From contig NZ_FOJN01000003.1 of NCBI RefSeq assembly GCF_900111805.1, forward strand, positions 248,001 through 312,000: a DNA stretch of 64,000 nucleotides. The letters run 5' to 3'. The position numbers and the translations under genes are program-made. The notes under the pieces are model-generated. The model made no database searches. It saw only the letters and a list, made by a program, of their open reading frames with translations, and was not told the DNA's origin. The stretch's first letter is position 1; each line of letters starts with the position of its first letter. This DNA is from Rhodococcoides kroppenstedtii. GTDB taxonomy: Bacteria; Actinomycetota; Actinomycetes; Mycobacteriales; Mycobacteriaceae. Shown piece after piece: positions 25,306 to 33,952 of this stretch.

Positions 25306-26058
25306 ATGTCCGACGAACATCAGACCCTCTCCCGCGACACCGGGATGGTCCTGCGCACCTCGCTGCAGGTCGCGATGCAGGTCGCCGAGGCCCTCGCCCG
25401 CCGCCGCGAGCAGAATCTGCGCGTCGCGGCCGCCGCCTCCGATGCCCGCGCCCGATCCCTTGCCGCGCGGCTGGCCGCCGAGCGGCGGTCGGCGGAAGCG
25501 TTCCTCCAGCGCGCGAACGACCGACGATGGTGGGCCACCGCCACCGATGATCAGATCGTCGACGTCGTCCGCGTCGCCCACACGTGGAAGGACACCTCGC
25601 CCGTAGCCGATCGCGCCGCTACCTCGATCAAGGAGCGGCTGCGGCTGGACAAGGGCGTCGAACTCCCCGGGCTGCATGACACCGTGGCCACCGCCGCGGT
25701 GGCAGCGGCCGTCGAACGCGAACTCGCCGACCGTGCCCGACACGAGACCGTCCTCGACGAGAGCGGACCGGACGGAGCCGTCGCCGACCGCGACGGCGCC
25801 GCCACGCCCTTGGAGAAACCAGCGGTTCCGCTCACGAGCATCGACTGGGACACCCCACAGCGCCGCGCCCACACCGCCTCGACCCTGACTGCGGCCGGCA
25901 TCGACGGTGAGGCCGTCGATGCGCACCTGCTCACCGACACGGCCAACGCCGCCGCTCTGGACGCCGCCTCGATGCGGTCACCGTCGGCTGCGCCCGCAGC
26001 GACCTCAGGAGAGCGCAGCACGGACGTCGACCGGAGCATCGACCACGGCGGCCGGTAG
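25306..26058 (+). CDS. Alanine/arginine-rich helical protein at the end of the transfer operon
   Basis: 250 residues from ATG 25306 (AGAAAGG upstream). Residues 10-75 form a long charged helix likely to be a coiled coil (AMQVAEALARRREQNLRVAA, then SLAARLAAERRSAEAFL). The segment RWWATATDDQIVDVVRVAHTW may be a small separate domain. The C-terminal part is acidic and disordered, with a helical segment RAHTASTLTAAGID. No family is recognised. It closes the operon and could be a mobilisation accessory or DNA-packaging protein. Confidence 0.5.
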   Translation: MSDEHQTLSRDTGMVLRTSLQVAMQVAEALARRREQNLRVAAAASDARARSLAARLAAERRSAEAFLQRANDRRWWATATDDQIVDVVRVAHTWKDTSPVADRAATSIKERLRLDKGVELPGLHDTVATAAVAAAVERELADRARHETVLDESGPDGAVADRDGAATPLEKPAVPLTSIDWDTPQRRAHTASTLTAAGIDGEAVDAHLLTDTANAAALDAASMRSPSAAPAATSGERSTDVDRSIDHGGR

Positions 26059-26201
26059 CCCCGCAGGCAAACTCACCGGCCTGGCGGCAACACCCACCCC
26101 GTCCGCCCGGCCGTGCACAGGGTCGGTCACCGCATCCTGCGCTGAAACCCTGTGATCGACGACAATGAAACCCGGACGGCCGACGTGAAAGAGGGCGACC
26201 G

Positions 26202-26720
26202 ATGCAGACCAGGCACACCGAACCGGGCCGATGCGACACCTCAGCCGTCGCCGCAGCCACCGCGGCGCTGCTGGCTGTGCCGTGGGGCGACGACCTCACC
26301 CCTGCGGACGTGCAGACGGTGGCGTTCGCGCTGCGGTTGGTGCACCGCACCGTCGACGCCGACCGGGAGTTGGCCGGTGCGCTCGATACCGCCCGCAATC
26401 AGGTGTGCCGGGCCGCGGAGAGCTGGTACGTCGCGCTCGGCCGCGACGCCGACACCGCGTCCTGGGAAGCGCGGGCCGCGTTCGACGACCTCTGCGACGT
26501 GCTGCGACTAGCCGACTGCACCTGCGAGGACCCGGCCACTGGGTATCGGGTGCTCGCCGCCGCGGTCGCCGACACTGTGGAGTCCATCGTGCGGTACCTG
26601 CGGGCGCGGTCCGGGCCGCCGGTGCCGTGGGAGGCCGGGCCCGATCAGACCACTGTGCTGCACCTTCGGCGCGCAGCGGCGGAGCTGACGACGGTCACCG
26701 GGGCGTTGAGCGCGCGTTGA
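26202..26720 (+). CDS. Uncharacterised Cys-containing helical protein, copy 1
   Basis: 172 residues from ATG 26202. It is a close paralogue of the protein at 38309-38839. Shared features are an opening RHTxPGRC, a central LCDVLRLADCTCEDPATGYR versus LYEILELSECTCEDPDLGYR, and the end TTVLHLRRAAAELTxxxGA. The sequence is mostly helical and soluble; the invariant CTCEDP could bind metal or form a disulphide. I do not recognise the family. It lies between the transfer operon and lsr2, while the second copy lies in the cargo region. Confidence 0.65.
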   Translation: MQTRHTEPGRCDTSAVAAATAALLAVPWGDDLTPADVQTVAFALRLVHRTVDADRELAGALDTARNQVCRAAESWYVALGRDADTASWEARAAFDDLCDVLRLADCTCEDPATGYRVLAAAVADTVESIVRYLRARSGPPVPWEAGPDQTTVLHLRRAAAELTTVTGALSAR

Positions 26721-26761
26721 CCGGGCCACGAGCGCCCGATTCGGCGGGCCACTCGTCGTGG

Positions 26762-27130
26762 TCAGTTCGCGGCGTCGTAGGCCTCGACGATCTCGGCGGG
26801 AATGCGGCCGCGGGAGTTGACGGTGTAGCCGTTGGCGTTCGCCCATTCCCGGATGGCGCGGGTCTGCGCGGGGTCTCGTTTCGTGGGCGGCGTCGATTCA
26901 GTCGCTGCGGGCGGCTTGGGGGTGGCGGCCTTGCGCTTGCGGCCGCCCACCCGCTCAGCGTGCTGGATGTAGTAGTCGAGCTTGCGGTGGAACTCGGTGG
27001 CGTTCTTGTCCTTGAGGTCGATGCTGTAGTCGACTCCGCTGACGGAAAAGCTGATCGATTCTCCGGTTCCCTCGGCGATGGCGGTCCCGTCGATGTCGTC
27101 GGTCAATTCGATGACGTACTGCTTGGCCAC
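26762..27130 (-). CDS. lsr2: Lsr2 family xenogeneic silencer
   Basis: 122 residues with the two-domain structure of Lsr2. The N-terminal oligomerisation domain includes VIELTDDIDGTAIAEGTG and VDYSIDLKDKNATEFHRKL. A basic Pro/Lys linker leads to the C-terminal DNA-binding domain TRAIREWANANGYTVNSRGR with the RGRIP hook that enters the minor groove of AT-rich DNA. Plasmid-borne copies are thought to keep acquired DNA silent. A second, divergent member is at 43109-43426. Convergent with the gene at 26202. Confidence 0.95.
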   Translation of the reverse strand: MAKQYVIELTDDIDGTAIAEGTGESISFSVSGVDYSIDLKDKNATEFHRKLDYYIQHAERVGGRKRKAATPKPPAATESTPPTKRDPAQTRAIREWANANGYTVNSRGRIPAEIVEAYDAAN

Positions 27131-27339
27131 GAGTGATTGTCCTGTTCGTCGTGATGAATGATGCTTCGTCGAGTTCTACCACGGCTTTTCGCGCACCCAC
27201 GAAGGCCGACGCTGGTTGATGGATGCAACACCCACCGGATCAGAGGTCGCCGGGTCGATTAGTTCAGGATGACCGATACGAATACTTCGGCCCTGAAAGC
27301 AGGAATGCGTATGTCGGTGGGGGAGTGCACAGTGCAGTC

Positions 27340-27486
27340 ATGCGAATCAGAACCCTTGCAGGCCCGCCTCTTCCTCACGAGATCGTCTCTGACACCTGCC
27401 GGGCAATAATGTTGGCGCACAGCACGAACGCCGTGGCGATGGGCGACCGGGACGAGCCGATGGCGACAATGGAAGAAACGTGGTGA
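27340..27486 (+). CDS. Possible short ORF coupled to the next gene
   Basis: 48 residues starting MRIRTLAGPPLPHEIV, ending at a TGA that overlaps the start of the 27483 gene (GTGGTGA). Overlap is the main argument that it is translated. No motif or family is visible. Confidence 0.3.
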   Translation: MRIRTLAGPPLPHEIVSDTCRAIMLAHSTNAVAMGDRDEPMATMEETW

Positions 27487-27785
27487 CCGGCCGTCCCGGC
27501 GTCCCGACGTCGGTCTCTGCCGCGGCAGTCACGGACGCGGCGACGGTGCTCCAAGATCGGGTCGATGTCCTCCTCGACCGGCTCACCGACCGCGTGGTGA
27601 GCGCACCGCAACCCGGCAGCGCCCGGTGGCTGACGGAGTTCCGCCGCCCGTCGATCTCGCCCCGAGAACGCCAGGCGGTGAGATCTGCGATATTGGCGGC
27701 TGCCGGTTACGCCCCGTCGTCGATCCGCGCCTCTGCCGGGCGGCGGGGTACACCGAGAGACCCCGCTCAATTGGCGATGTTCTGA
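27483..27785 (+). CDS. Small hypothetical protein
   Basis: 100 residues from GTG 27483 (27480 is a second in-frame GTG). Largely helical: SAAAVTDAATVLQDRVDVLL, then RERQAVRSAILAAAGYAP. It is soluble and not recognised. It is the last protein-like frame before the chromosome-like or cargo genes begin with the cyclase at 28 kb. Confidence 0.45.
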   Translation: MTGRPGVPTSVSAAAVTDAATVLQDRVDVLLDRLTDRVVSAPQPGSARWLTEFRRPSISPRERQAVRSAILAAAGYAPSSIRASAGRRGTPRDPAQLAMF

Positions 27786-28001
27786 GTTTGGCCGCATTGG
27801 TAGCAAGCTAGGCCGCTGTACAGCTAGCCGCGCGGGTGTGATCGCTGCAAGCTTTGCCGGCGCTCGCTCGACACCACTCAATGGTGCTGGGCGAAATCGC
27901 CCTGATCGAGCGATCAAGATCGTGGCCGATAGTGCGGATTATGTTGCTTTCGGGTGTCGACGCTTCAAGACGCGGTCGTCGAGTTACGAGCTTCGACCCC
28001 G

Positions 28002-29558
28002 TCATAGCTGGTCATTCCTGATCGGGGTCGCTGTTCGGGTGGGCCCTGAGCGTCCACGCAGCACGAGTTCGGCGTCCTTCGTCCATCGGGCCGCTTCGTC
28101 CGCATTCGCCGCGTCCAGTGCTTCTGATGACGCCAGAGCCCGCCGGTCCGTGGTCTTGGCGGCGTCACTGAGGCGGGCGGCCTCGTTCACCGGGTCGCCG
28201 ATCACCGTGTACTCGAATCGTTTCGCCGCGCCGACGTTGCCGGCCAGGCAGGGTCCGTAGGTCACGCCGATGCCGACGTCGAGTCGCCCGCCGAAGGGCA
28301 CCAGGCGCGCGAGGTCGCGGGCGGCTCGCATCGCCGCTCCGGCCGCGTCGGGATGGGGTATCGGAGCGCCGAAGATGACCAGCGCGGCGTCGCCCTGGAA
28401 TTTGTTGACGAACCCGTCGTGGTCGGCCGCCACGTGGACGACGCGGTCGAAGAATCCGTTCAACAGGTCGACGACCTCTTCCGGCGACAGTCGTTGCGCC
28501 AGTGCGGTGGAGCCGACGACGTCGATGAACAGGACACCGACGGGCCGAATCTCACCGCCCAGGGTGGGCTCGTCGGCCAGCGCTCGCGCGGCGACGGCGT
28601 CGCCGACGTGCATGCCGAACAGTTCGCGGACGTGTTCGCGTTCACCGATCGTCGCGGCCATGCGGTTGAAGCCGACTTGGAGTCGGCCCACTTCGGAGCC
28701 GTCGTAGACCGGCACTCGGACGTCGTACGTGCCGTCCTCGACACGCGTCATGGCTGTGGTGATCTGGTCGACGGGATCGGCGATCGATTTCGCGGTGAGC
28801 GTCATGCCGCCGGCGCCCACGGCGAGGGAGATCAGGGACAGGGCCAGGACGGCGCCGGCGATGTCGTCGCCGGGTCGGATGACGATGTGCAGGATGCTCC
28901 CCAGCGCGATCAGCCCGGATCCGAGCAGCGGGATCACCGTCGACAGGCCCCACATCGCCAGCAGGCGGGTGGTGACACCGGGGGCGGTGGCGCGGCCCGG
29001 GACACCGCGCACCATGACCTCGGCGACGATCGGTCGCAGGGTCCGCTCCGCGACCACGTAACCCATCGCGCAGGTCGCCGCGCCGCCGAGGCCGACGGCG
29101 ATCGCGATCACCACCAGCAGGTCGCGGCCTCCGCCGGCGGCGCCGTTGACGACGACGAACACCAGTACGCCGGCCACCCACAGTGTTCCGTTCACCGCCA
29201 CCTGACGGATCGGCAGCCGCAGCGCGGTGCGGTACTCGCGCAGGTAAGGCTCACCGCCGCGGTCGAGCCAGCCGAACAGAGGCTTGGCCGCGCGGACACC
29301 GAGGGCGAATCCGATGACCACGGCGACGGGGAGGTACGCGGCGAAGGTGATGTAGTTGCGGGCCGACAGCACGTCCCGGTAGTCGATCGGCAGCGGGAGG
29401 ACGAAGCGGATCAGCCCGAAGACGATGAACGCTCCGATGACGTTCGCCAGCACCATGCCGAGGGCGTAGAGCTGGACCGGCCTGCGGGTGAACACTGCTA
29501 CCACCATGGCGCGCGTGGAAGCGCTCGATTCCGGCACGACACCGATCCTCACAGACAT
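28002..29558 (-). CDS. Membrane class III adenylate/guanylate cyclase with HAMP domain
   Basis: 518 residues. Six hydrophobic segments in the first 260 residues are followed by a HAMP linker (KSIADPVDQITTAMTRVEDG) and a class III catalytic domain from about residue 325. Metal-binding aspartates are in VLFIDVVGSTAL and FQGDAALVIFG, and the nucleotide/transition-state region is FEYTVIGDPVNEAARL. The layout matches the Rv1318c/Rv1319c/Rv1320c/Rv3645 group of mycobacterial cyclases. Product is predicted to be cAMP. It is divergent from the gene at 29659 across about 100 bp, so the two may share a regulatory region. Confidence 0.9.
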   Translation of the reverse strand: MSVRIGVVPESSASTRAMVVAVFTRRPVQLYALGMVLANVIGAFIVFGLIRFVLPLPIDYRDVLSARNYITFAAYLPVAVVIGFALGVRAAKPLFGWLDRGGEPYLREYRTALRLPIRQVAVNGTLWVAGVLVFVVVNGAAGGGRDLLVVIAIAVGLGGAATCAMGYVVAERTLRPIVAEVMVRGVPGRATAPGVTTRLLAMWGLSTVIPLLGSGLIALGSILHIVIRPGDDIAGAVLALSLISLAVGAGGMTLTAKSIADPVDQITTAMTRVEDGTYDVRVPVYDGSEVGRLQVGFNRMAATIGEREHVRELFGMHVGDAVAARALADEPTLGGEIRPVGVLFIDVVGSTALAQRLSPEEVVDLLNGFFDRVVHVAADHDGFVNKFQGDAALVIFGAPIPHPDAAGAAMRAARDLARLVPFGGRLDVGIGVTYGPCLAGNVGAAKRFEYTVIGDPVNEAARLSDAAKTTDRRALASSEALDAANADEAARWTKDAELVLRGRSGPTRTATPIRNDQL

Positions 29559-29658
29559 GCAGGTCGGCGTGGGACGAACGAGTTCGGCGTGGCCCCCTTC
29601 GTCGGCGGCCGGGCGGTCGTGGGACGCGTTCGAGCACCGTCCCGGTGGTCGTCGTGTT

Positions 29659-30930
29659 ATGGTGGGACGATCGGCCGTCAGGGTTGTTCGAAGGGTGTCG
29701 TCCTTGCCTCATCTGCCCCCGTTTCGCAGCACGATTCGTGGTCCGTGGTTGACCTCGGTGTTCGGCGCAATCCTGCTGGTGGCCTTACCGGTGATCACGG
29801 TGACCGGGTTGCTGTCCTACATCGCTTACGGTCCCGAGTTCGGGCAGGCCCGCCCAGCCGAGGTGGGATGGTTGCGATTGCCGTCGTTCGCGTGGCCGAC
29901 CGATCCGTCCTGGATCTACCGGCTGAATCAGGGCCTGCACGTCACGCTCGGCATCGTCGTCGTGCCGTTGGTGCTCGCGAAGTTGTGGTCGGTGATGCCG
30001 AGATTGGTGCAGTGGCCCCCGGTCCGGTCGCCGGCGCAGGCACTCGAACGACTCACCGTGCTGATGCTCGTGGGCGGTGTGCTTCTCGAGATTGTCACCG
30101 GAGTGCTGAACATTCAGTACGACTACATCTTCGGCTTCGATTTCTACGCGGCGCATTACTTCGGGGCCTGGGTGTTCATCGCGGGGTTTCTCTCCCACGT
30201 GGCGATCAAGGTTCCGGTGATGTGGAGGAGGCTGCGACAGACGTCGCTGTCGGACGTGCTCCGGGAGCGCAATGGTGCGGCCGAAACAAGACCGGACGAC
30301 GAGGTGAGCGCGCCGGAGGGGATCTCCCGACGCGGTGCTCTCGCACTCGTCGCCGGCGGGAGTGGACTGCTGGCCGCGTTGACCATCGGGCAGACCGTCG
30401 ACGGACCGTTGCGGTCTACGGCTCTGTTGCTGCCGCGGGGCCGATCGTACGGCGACGGGCCGAACGACTTCCAGATCAACCGCACCGCCGTCGCCGCGGG
30501 CATCGACCCGGGCACCACCGGTGATTCGTGGCGCGTGGAGCTGTCCGGCATGAGGGCCGTCGGTCTCGATCGCGCGGCACTGGAGGGCATGGAGCAGCAC
30601 ACCGCCGTGCTGCCGATCGCGTGCGTCGAGGGATGGTCGACCACGCAGGAATGGACCGGAGTGCGACTGCGTGACCTCGCGGCACTGGCCGGGGTGTCTG
30701 CAGGTCCCGCGACAGTGAGCTCTCTCGAACAGGACGGCGCGTTCGCCCGGGCAACGCTGGGGGAGCACCAGGTGTGGCATCCGGACTCGCTGCTCGCGCT
30801 GACCGTCAACGGTGAGACGTTGTCGCTCGATCACGGTTATCCGGCGCGGGTGATCGTTCCCGGCCTGCCGGGTGTGCACAACACCAAGTGGGTGGCGCGC
30901 ATCGACTTCGCAGGCGGGGCCGCCCGATGA
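29659..30930 (+). CDS. Cytochrome b561-like / sulfite-oxidase-like molybdopterin oxidoreductase fusion
   Basis: 423 residues from ATG 29659. The N-terminal 200 residues have four membrane segments with histidines placed for haem (QGLHVTLGIVV, YYAAHYFGAWVF-type and FLSHVAIKVP). A fifth hydrophobic segment starts with SRRGALALVAGG. The exported C-terminal domain resembles the YedY/sulfite-oxidase fold: Cys322 in LPIACVEGWS is the expected molybdenum ligand and TGVRLRDLAALAG follows. It should pass electrons between the membrane haem and an extracytoplasmic Moco site. It is coupled by ATGA to the next gene and heads the glycan operon. Start is uncertain (GTG 29695 is possible). Confidence 0.75.
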   Translation: MVGRSAVRVVRRVSSLPHLPPFRSTIRGPWLTSVFGAILLVALPVITVTGLLSYIAYGPEFGQARPAEVGWLRLPSFAWPTDPSWIYRLNQGLHVTLGIVVVPLVLAKLWSVMPRLVQWPPVRSPAQALERLTVLMLVGGVLLEIVTGVLNIQYDYIFGFDFYAAHYFGAWVFIAGFLSHVAIKVPVMWRRLRQTSLSDVLRERNGAAETRPDDEVSAPEGISRRGALALVAGGSGLLAALTIGQTVDGPLRSTALLLPRGRSYGDGPNDFQINRTAVAAGIDPGTTGDSWRVELSGMRAVGLDRAALEGMEQHTAVLPIACVEGWSTTQEWTGVRLRDLAALAGVSAGPATVSSLEQDGAFARATLGEHQVWHPDSLLALTVNGETLSLDHGYPARVIVPGLPGVHNTKWVARIDFAGGAAR

Positions 30931-31421
30931 CACGCCTGTACGGGGCCGGCGCCGCGCACGCCGCCGTCATGGCGGTGTCCTTCCTCCTCGCGGGTGCTGC
31001 CGTGTGGAGTCTCGGGGTGGAGGGGCTGTGGAACCCGGACAGGTGGTGGCAGTCGGTTGCCGTGTGGTTCGTTGGTGCGGCGGTCTTGCACGACGCCGTC
31101 CTGTACCCGTTGTACTCGTTGGCCGATCGAGCAACGCTCCCGACGCGGTCCTGGGCGGTGCGGCGAGTCCCCGTGCGGCAGCACATCAGGGTGCCGGCCC
31201 TCGGCGCCGCGCTGACCTTACTGATTTTCTTCCCGGGGATCCTGCGCACCGACGACACGGCCATCGTCGCGGCCACCGGCATGAATCGCGATCCGTACCT
31301 CGAGCGGTGGCTGTGGCTCGTCGCCGCGATGATCGCGGCGAGCGCGGCGGTGTTCCTGCTGCGGGTGCTCCTGGCCGGGGGCAGTCCTCGCGCTGACGAG
31401 GCCGAATCCGAGCAACGTTGA
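30927..31421 (+). CDS. Small membrane protein coupled to the molybdopterin protein
   Basis: 164 residues from ATG 30927, overlapping the upstream stop. Four membrane segments are visible, including AVMAVSFLLAGAAVWSLG, ALTLLIFFPGIL and LWLVAAMIAASAAVFLLRV. Histidine in VLHDAVLYPLYSLAD is within a membrane helix and might matter for electron transfer. Not recognised; likely a subunit or assembly factor of the oxidoreductase. Confidence 0.65.
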   Translation: MTRLYGAGAAHAAVMAVSFLLAGAAVWSLGVEGLWNPDRWWQSVAVWFVGAAVLHDAVLYPLYSLADRATLPTRSWAVRRVPVRQHIRVPALGAALTLLIFFPGILRTDDTAIVAATGMNRDPYLERWLWLVAAMIAASAAVFLLRVLLAGGSPRADEAESEQR

Positions 31422-31813
31422 CAGTCCTGCCTCGTGCCGTGGCGTTCGGGCGACACCAGCGTGCGGTGCGCCGTTGTGGCGTGGGCGGGAGAACTGGGCC
31501 TGTCGGTTCCGCGAGCGGCCGCAGGCCCGAACGATTGCGGTCGAACACCATCCGCGGGAACGGTCGTCGCGAATATGCATTGCCCCTCCTCGACGGCAGG
31601 GACCTGCACCGGGCAGCGTGAGGCCCGGATTGCATGCGGGTGGAGCCAACGCCTGCAATCGCGCTGACCACACCGTCTGCGCAGCGGTCTCTGCCCAGGT
31701 TCAGGGCGCGTTCTCGGGGTTTGCCCGCGCGCCGAATGGGCACCGAAGACCATTCGAGCTGTGTGAGCCGCCGTATGTCGGCGTCGGGGTTCGATGATTC
31801 ATGAAAGGGCATT
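31422..31813. other. Non-coding gap inside the oxidoreductase-glycan cluster
   Basis: About 390 bp with no convincing reading frame; overlapping frames on both strands are arginine-rich shadows. It probably holds the promoter of the methyltransferase-to-GtrA operon, which starts at GTG 31814 after AAAGGG. No clear terminator or operator was recognised. Confidence 0.4.
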
Positions 31814-32515
31814 GTGACGACGACATCGGCAGGTGAAGATCCCAGCTGTTTCGACGCGTTGTTCGATCCCGCGGTCACCGATGGCGCCTGGTGGGTGCGT
31901 CATCGAGACGGATCCCGACACCAGGTGCCGATCGACCGCTGGCTCGGCGGTGATCGTGCCAACGCGGACGACCGCGCCGTGGACGAGATGGTGCTCGGGT
32001 TGTGTGGGGGTCGGACGATCGACCTCGCGTGCGGACCCGGCCGGCTGGTCGAGGAACTGCGACGTCGAGGAATCTCGGCCATGGGGGTGGACACCTCACC
32101 GGCAGCGGTAGCGCTGGGCCGAGAGCGCGGAGCCAAAACGGTGCTGGCGAACATCTTCGACACGGTCCCGCACGAAGGGCACTGGGACACGGTGCTTCTC
32201 GTCGACGGCAACATCGGTATCGACGGCGACCCCGGCCGTGTCATCGGTCGGGCGTACGAGATCGCGTGCGACAGTGGCTCCGTGCTCGTCGAAGTCGACT
32301 CCCCGGGAACGGGTTCGGTCACCGAGTGCCTTCGTATCGAAGGCCATGGTTCGGTGGGGCCGTGGTACGACTGGGCCCGTATCGACGCCGCATCGCTGAT
32401 CCCCCTTGCTGCCGCGGCCGGACTGGCGTACAGCGAATCCGTGTCGGTCTCCCGGCGGCACTTCGTTCGGTTCGTCAAGCCTCCTCACGACGCGGTCGGC
32501 GGAACCATCGCGTGA
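31814..32515 (+). CDS. Class I SAM-dependent methyltransferase
   Basis: 233 residues from GTG 31814. The SAM-binding glycine motif is TIDLACGPGRLVEEL (about 70-84), followed by the acidic ribose contact in GVDTSPAAVALGRE and DTVLLVDGNIGIDGD. The size and lack of membrane parts indicate a soluble small-molecule or glycan methyltransferase. Stop overlaps the next gene by GTGA. Its place at the head of a glycosyl-transfer operon suggests methylation of a sugar or lipid carrier. Confidence 0.8.
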   Translation: MTTTSAGEDPSCFDALFDPAVTDGAWWVRHRDGSRHQVPIDRWLGGDRANADDRAVDEMVLGLCGGRTIDLACGPGRLVEELRRRGISAMGVDTSPAAVALGRERGAKTVLANIFDTVPHEGHWDTVLLVDGNIGIDGDPGRVIGRAYEIACDSGSVLVEVDSPGTGSVTECLRIEGHGSVGPWYDWARIDAASLIPLAAAAGLAYSESVSVSRRHFVRFVKPPHDAVGGTIA

Positions 32516-33912
32516 CGGACGCCGACACCCGTACTCGGTCGAGCCGCGGTCTCGCAGTGCGCCGGGGGTGGACTCCGCGCGTTCCGGAGCTGATCGGTGC
32601 CGTCCTCGCCGCCGCGTTGGTCGTCGCTGCGGTCGTGGTGGCGCGACGGCGCAACGAGGTCGTCACCCCGCTGCTCGACGGGATGGGGTTCACCTTCGAC
32701 GACTTCGCCGCGTTGGCACCGCTCTTCGGGCAGTGGGGCGCGCACGTGGGGCCGGGGACTCCGGTCGCGGTCGTCGTGGGCGTTCTGGTGGTGATCGCCG
32801 GTCCGTCGGTGGCGTCGCGTCTGTCGTGGTGGCCGCTCATGGCGTCGGCCTGGGCTGCGTCCCTGGTCTGGATCGTCGGCCTCGCAGCGGTGGACGGCTG
32901 GCAGCGGGGCTTCGTCGACCGGCTGACCTCCCGCGATGAGTACCTGTCCGAGGTCGGTGGGATCGACGACATCGGTGCGATGCTGCGCGGCTTCTCCGAC
33001 CGCATCGTCGACGGCCAGTCCGACTCCTGGGCCACCCACGTCTCCGGTCACCCGCCCGGCGCGATTCTGACGTTCGTGTGGCTGGACCGTCTCGGACTCG
33101 GGGGAGGCGCGGCGGCAGCGTGGTTGTGCGTGATCGTCGGGTCGTCGGCTGCTGTCGCCACTGCCGTCGCGGTGGCCGCACTCGTTGGCCGCGATCGTGC
33201 TCGGCGGCTGATCCCGTTCACCGTGGTTGCGCCGAGTGCGATCTGGATCGGTGTCTCCGCGGACGGGTTCTTCACGGGCGTCTCTGCCTGGGGCGTCGCG
33301 CTTCTCGCCGTCGCAGCCACCGGGCGACGCCCGCGACACGATGCCGCGGCCGCCGCGGCGGGTGTCCTGCTCGGGTTCTCGGTCTATCTGAATTACGGGC
33401 TCACCTTGATGGCCCTACCGGCTCTGGCGGTTCTCATCGCCTCCCGCCGCGTCCGCCCCCTGATACCGGCAGTCGGCGGCGCACTCGTCGTCGCCGCCGT
33501 CTTCACCGCGGCGGGTTTCTGGTGGTTCGACGGGTACGTGGCGGTCCAGGAGCGGTACTGGCAGGGAATCGCCTCGGCACGCCCGTTCCAGTACTGGAGT
33601 TGGGCCAACATCGCAGCCCTGGTGTGCGCCGTCGGGCTCGCGGTGCCCGCGGCGCTGTCGCGGGTGGTGTCCCTGCCCCGCCTGCGACGGGCCGAGCCGG
33701 TGACGCTGCTCGTGGCTGCGGCACTGCTGGCGGTGGCCTTCGCCGATCTCAGCAGGCTGAGCAAGGCGGAGACCGAGCGTATTTGGTTGCCGTTCCAGGT
33801 GTGGCTGACGGTCGCCGCGGTCTCGATCGGGGACCGTTCCGTGCGGTTCTGGTTGACGGCTCAGGTTGCGCTGAGCTTGGCGATCAACCATCTGACGTAC
33901 ACGAACTGGTGA
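32512..33912 (+). CDS. GT-C superfamily polyprenyl-phosphate-sugar glycosyltransferase
   Basis: 466 residues from GTG 32512 with about ten membrane segments. The large first loop contains an acidic pair (Asp142-Glu143 in SRDEYLSEVGG) and the motif SGHPPGAI (His180), features of GT-C enzymes that use lipid-phosphate sugars on the outer face. Further helices follow to the end (FWLTAQVALSLAINHL). Together with the GT2 and GtrA proteins of this operon it makes a coherent set in which a sugar is loaded on a lipid, flipped and transferred outside. Acceptor unknown. Confidence 0.7.
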   Translation: MTDADTRTRSSRGLAVRRGWTPRVPELIGAVLAAALVVAAVVVARRRNEVVTPLLDGMGFTFDDFAALAPLFGQWGAHVGPGTPVAVVVGVLVVIAGPSVASRLSWWPLMASAWAASLVWIVGLAAVDGWQRGFVDRLTSRDEYLSEVGGIDDIGAMLRGFSDRIVDGQSDSWATHVSGHPPGAILTFVWLDRLGLGGGAAAAWLCVIVGSSAAVATAVAVAALVGRDRARRLIPFTVVAPSAIWIGVSADGFFTGVSAWGVALLAVAATGRRPRHDAAAAAAGVLLGFSVYLNYGLTLMALPALAVLIASRRVRPLIPAVGGALVVAAVFTAAGFWWFDGYVAVQERYWQGIASARPFQYWSWANIAALVCAVGLAVPAALSRVVSLPRLRRAEPVTLLVAAALLAVAFADLSRLSKAETERIWLPFQVWLTVAAVSIGDRSVRFWLTAQVALSLAINHLTYTNW

Positions 33913-33952
33913 TCAGCGCCGCCGCTTCCCCGAACGAGAACAGGAGCACACA

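Noticed and set aside
28353-30524. A 723-codon plus frame over the cyclase gene and the start of the oxidoreductase
   Set aside because: Antisense to the cyclase catalytic domain and out of frame with the oxidoreductase; no motif.
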